Source: Clostridiales bacterium
Lineage (GTDB): Bacteria; Bacillota; Clostridia; Oscillospirales; CAG-382
Reading direction: 5' to 3'
NCBI GenBank assembly: GCA_003343885.1
Contig: QAKH01000053.1
Span: 1 to 23,358 of the forward strand
Length of the DNA stretch: 23,358 nucleotides
Under the pieces are notes generated by a model. It had not been told where the DNA came from and ran no database searches. It was given only the letters and a program-made list of their open reading frames with translations. The translations under genes and the position numbers were made by a program. This document shows positions 21,701 through 23,358 of this stretch, one piece after another. Each line of letters opens with the position of its first letter. Position 1 is the first letter of the stretch.

Positions 21701-23320
21701 TTTGCCGTAAGTGTTACATTCACCTCGCCGTCATACACGCCCGACGGGTAAAATGCGTCTATATAATAATCATCATAACCTGTGAAAACTTAGTAATATG
21801 ATGAAATTTCGCTCCAAAGTCCGTCATAAAGTGCTACGGCACGAAGCGTTGTATCTCTTGCAATCGGAATAGGTGCAATATACTCCATTCCGTATGCGAT
21901 AGGGTCGCTGCCGTCTGTGGTGTAATATATAGCGGCATTTTTCGTTTCAGTTTCAAGCATTACGCTTATCGGCTTTGCATAATCTCCCGATGGCTTGTCT
22001 GCTTTTACCTTTGCAGGCCTTACACCGAGATGATATTCCGAAACATCAGATATTTCGCCCGATGAGTTCACCGTCACAAGTCGCACAGTCCGCTTTTTGT
22101 CAATATCTATGTACGGACTTTGCTTTTGAATTACCGTCCAGCCGCTTTCGGGGTCGTCGGAGGAGGTTATATTTTCGGCAGATATATCCGAAAATGTATA
22201 GTATATCGTGTTTGTGTCCTCAATATCATCAAAAATGTCTTTGTCCGACACATAAACTTTGAACGCACTGTGTTCACTGTAAATATTCGGTATTTTTGTC
22301 TTTGTATTATCGCCTACAAAAAGAACAGGCATTTTCGGAATAATTCTGTATGTATAGCTTATTGCCGAGCTTTCTTTTTTATCGGTTATGCGTTTTGCAT
22401 AACAGGTGATTGTGGTTGTGGTAACAACCTCAATGGGGTGGGCGTCGTCATAAAGCTGATAATTGTTTCCTCCGTCTGTCGAATAGTATATCTCACAGCC
22501 GCTTTCGGCGGAGAGCCGAACATACTGTGTTTCGGTATAGCTTCCGCTTTCGGGAGTTGCCGTCGGCACACCCGGTCTTGTTCTGTCCTTGATTGTGATA
22601 TTGTAAACGCCGCCGTTTATCGGATTACAGCTAAAGGTCTGATTTTCAAGCTCGCCGCTTTCGTCCTTTGCAAAAAGCTCCAGCCCCTCGCAATACTGAC
22701 CTTTGTCATCATAATAATTGCTTCTGCCCTCAGTGTCGAAAAACACCATTGTGCTTCCGGCTTTTTTCGGTTTAAGCGGAAGCTTGCAAAGGTTGTACCA
22801 AAGAGCATCATCCGCTTTTTGCGGAAGATATTTACCGCTAAAAAATACGGTAATATATGCCGAATTGTAGTTTTTTCCATTTATATTGATATTCTTTTCG
22901 CTGCCGTGCCGAAATTGATAATAGCCGTATTCGCCCGTATCTCCGGCTGAAATGCTTTTATCGGGAACAGTACAGTCAATAGGGCTTTGGGAGTCAACGC
23001 CGTCTGCCAAAGCCAAATATGCCGGATCGTAATAAATTGTCACACTGTAACCGTTCATATCATACTGCGGCTCTTTATGCTCGCCGTTTTCATACAGTCC
23101 CTTGTTAGGGTTGTCTACGGCAAAGTAAACATCAGCATTTTCATCTGTATAAATCGTACTTCCCGTTACGGTAGCTGTCGGGTTTTCGCCCTGTGCGTGA
23201 ATATACAGACTGCGGCTTTTTTTATCCGAAGCATCGTCTGCGAGAGCAATGTTACCCGGTATCAGCGTGCATAGCGTTGCCATTGTTAATATAAATGACA
23301 GTATTCTTTTTTTGGCGCAT
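18751..23320 (-). pseudogene. Large SLH-domain surface protein with chitobiase-type repeats, broken by two in-frame stops and a start-proximal frameshift
   Basis: From 23283 to 18751 one minus-strand frame of 1510 sense and nonsense codons encodes an N-terminal beta-sandwich region. About nine or ten repeats with the chitobiase/FN3-like motif YYTTDGSDP or YSTDGG follow, then a Cys cluster, eight glycines (19479-19456) and three C-terminal SLH domains (GYPDGSVQPDGKITREEMAA, GYPDGEFKPSRNLSRAEFAA, GYEDGTIRPENEITRAEVMK). SLH domains bind secondary cell-wall polymers and the repeats suggest an extended stalk. TAA 21792-21790 (codon 498) and TAG 20604-20602 (codon 894) interrupt the frame without any shift. 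ATG 23320 starts a good signal peptide (MRQKRILSFILTMATL ... NIALA) only if one A of the A7 tract is skipped. The frame is also open to the window edge. Confidence 0.8.
23307..23313 (-). repeat. A7 homopolymer just after the start codon of the SLH gene
   Basis: On the minus strand ATGCGCC is followed by seven A and GAATACTG. With seven A the ATG 23320 frame leaves the signal peptide. With six it reads MRQKRILSFILTM and enters the long frame. Slippage here would switch the gene off or on; a sequencing or assembly error is the plain alternative. Confidence 0.55.
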
Positions 23321-23358
23321 TGTAAAATGAACCTGCAATAGTAAGAAAACAGAAAAAA

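Noticed and set aside
18751..23283. Genetic-code reassignment of TAA or TAG as the reason for the in-frame stops
   Set aside because: TAA and TAG both act as ordinary stops in this window (for example TAA in argG and cotJB, TAG in argJ), and two different codons would have to be reassigned. Selenocysteine is excluded because neither is TGA.
1..23358. tRNA, rRNA, CRISPR array or insertion-sequence ends
   Set aside because: No T-loop GGTTCGA-type motif with a cloverleaf, no regularly spaced repeats and no transposase gene were seen.

Overview
The window looks like a low-to-moderate G+C, spore-forming member of the Clostridia (Ruminococcus/Oscillospiraceae-like). This rests on strong AGGAGG-type ribosome binding sites, a cotJ spore-coat operon, PdaA-type cortex deacetylases, a cyclic ArgJ-based arginine operon and an SLH-domain surface protein. 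It is an inference from gene content; no 16S or tRNA gene is present.

Layout. Positions 1-72 are the last codons of gapA. A strong terminator with possible attenuator structure (113-208) precedes a Tet(M)/EF-G-like ribosomal-protection GTPase fused to a C-terminal YacP/Rae1-type NYN nuclease domain (247-2832). A small ABC/AAA ATPase follows (2869-3744), then the C-terminal stub of a DUF2264 gene (3852-4067). On the minus strand is a two-gene operon of NodB-fold deacetylases, the first PdaA-like (5624 to 4136). From 5878 to 14121 runs one complete arginine operon, argG-argH-argC-argJ-argB-argD-argF, closed by a 19-bp-stem terminator.

The accessory part begins at cotJA-cotJB-cotJC. cotJC is cut after codon 62, before its metal-binding region, by an element whose first gene is a large serine recombinase facing the junction. 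Its reading frame continues across the junction into antisense cotJC. Behind it lie a 59-aa ORF, a sigma-E-like promoter candidate, a G+C-richer hairpin block, a small HTH regulator with a coupled leader ORF, a 24-aa hydrophobic peptide bracketed by two terminators, a Cys-rich ORF and a DUF3789-like membrane peptide. The last 4.6 kb is one minus-strand reading frame for a large repeat-rich SLH surface protein. It is broken by two in-frame stops (TAA, TAG) and probably by a +1 slip in an A7 tract next to the start codon.

The main hypothesis is that the recombinase element is a sporulation intervening element of the skin (sigK) or SPbeta (spsM) type, whose excision would rejoin cotJC in the mother cell. 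The intact upstream cotJ genes, the clean junction and the sigma-E-like promoter fit this. The missing 3' half of cotJC and the right attachment site are not in the window, so it is unproven. The second notable item is the GTPase-NYN fusion, which joins a ribosome-binding factor to a nuclease family that in Bacillus subtilis cuts mRNA on the ribosome.
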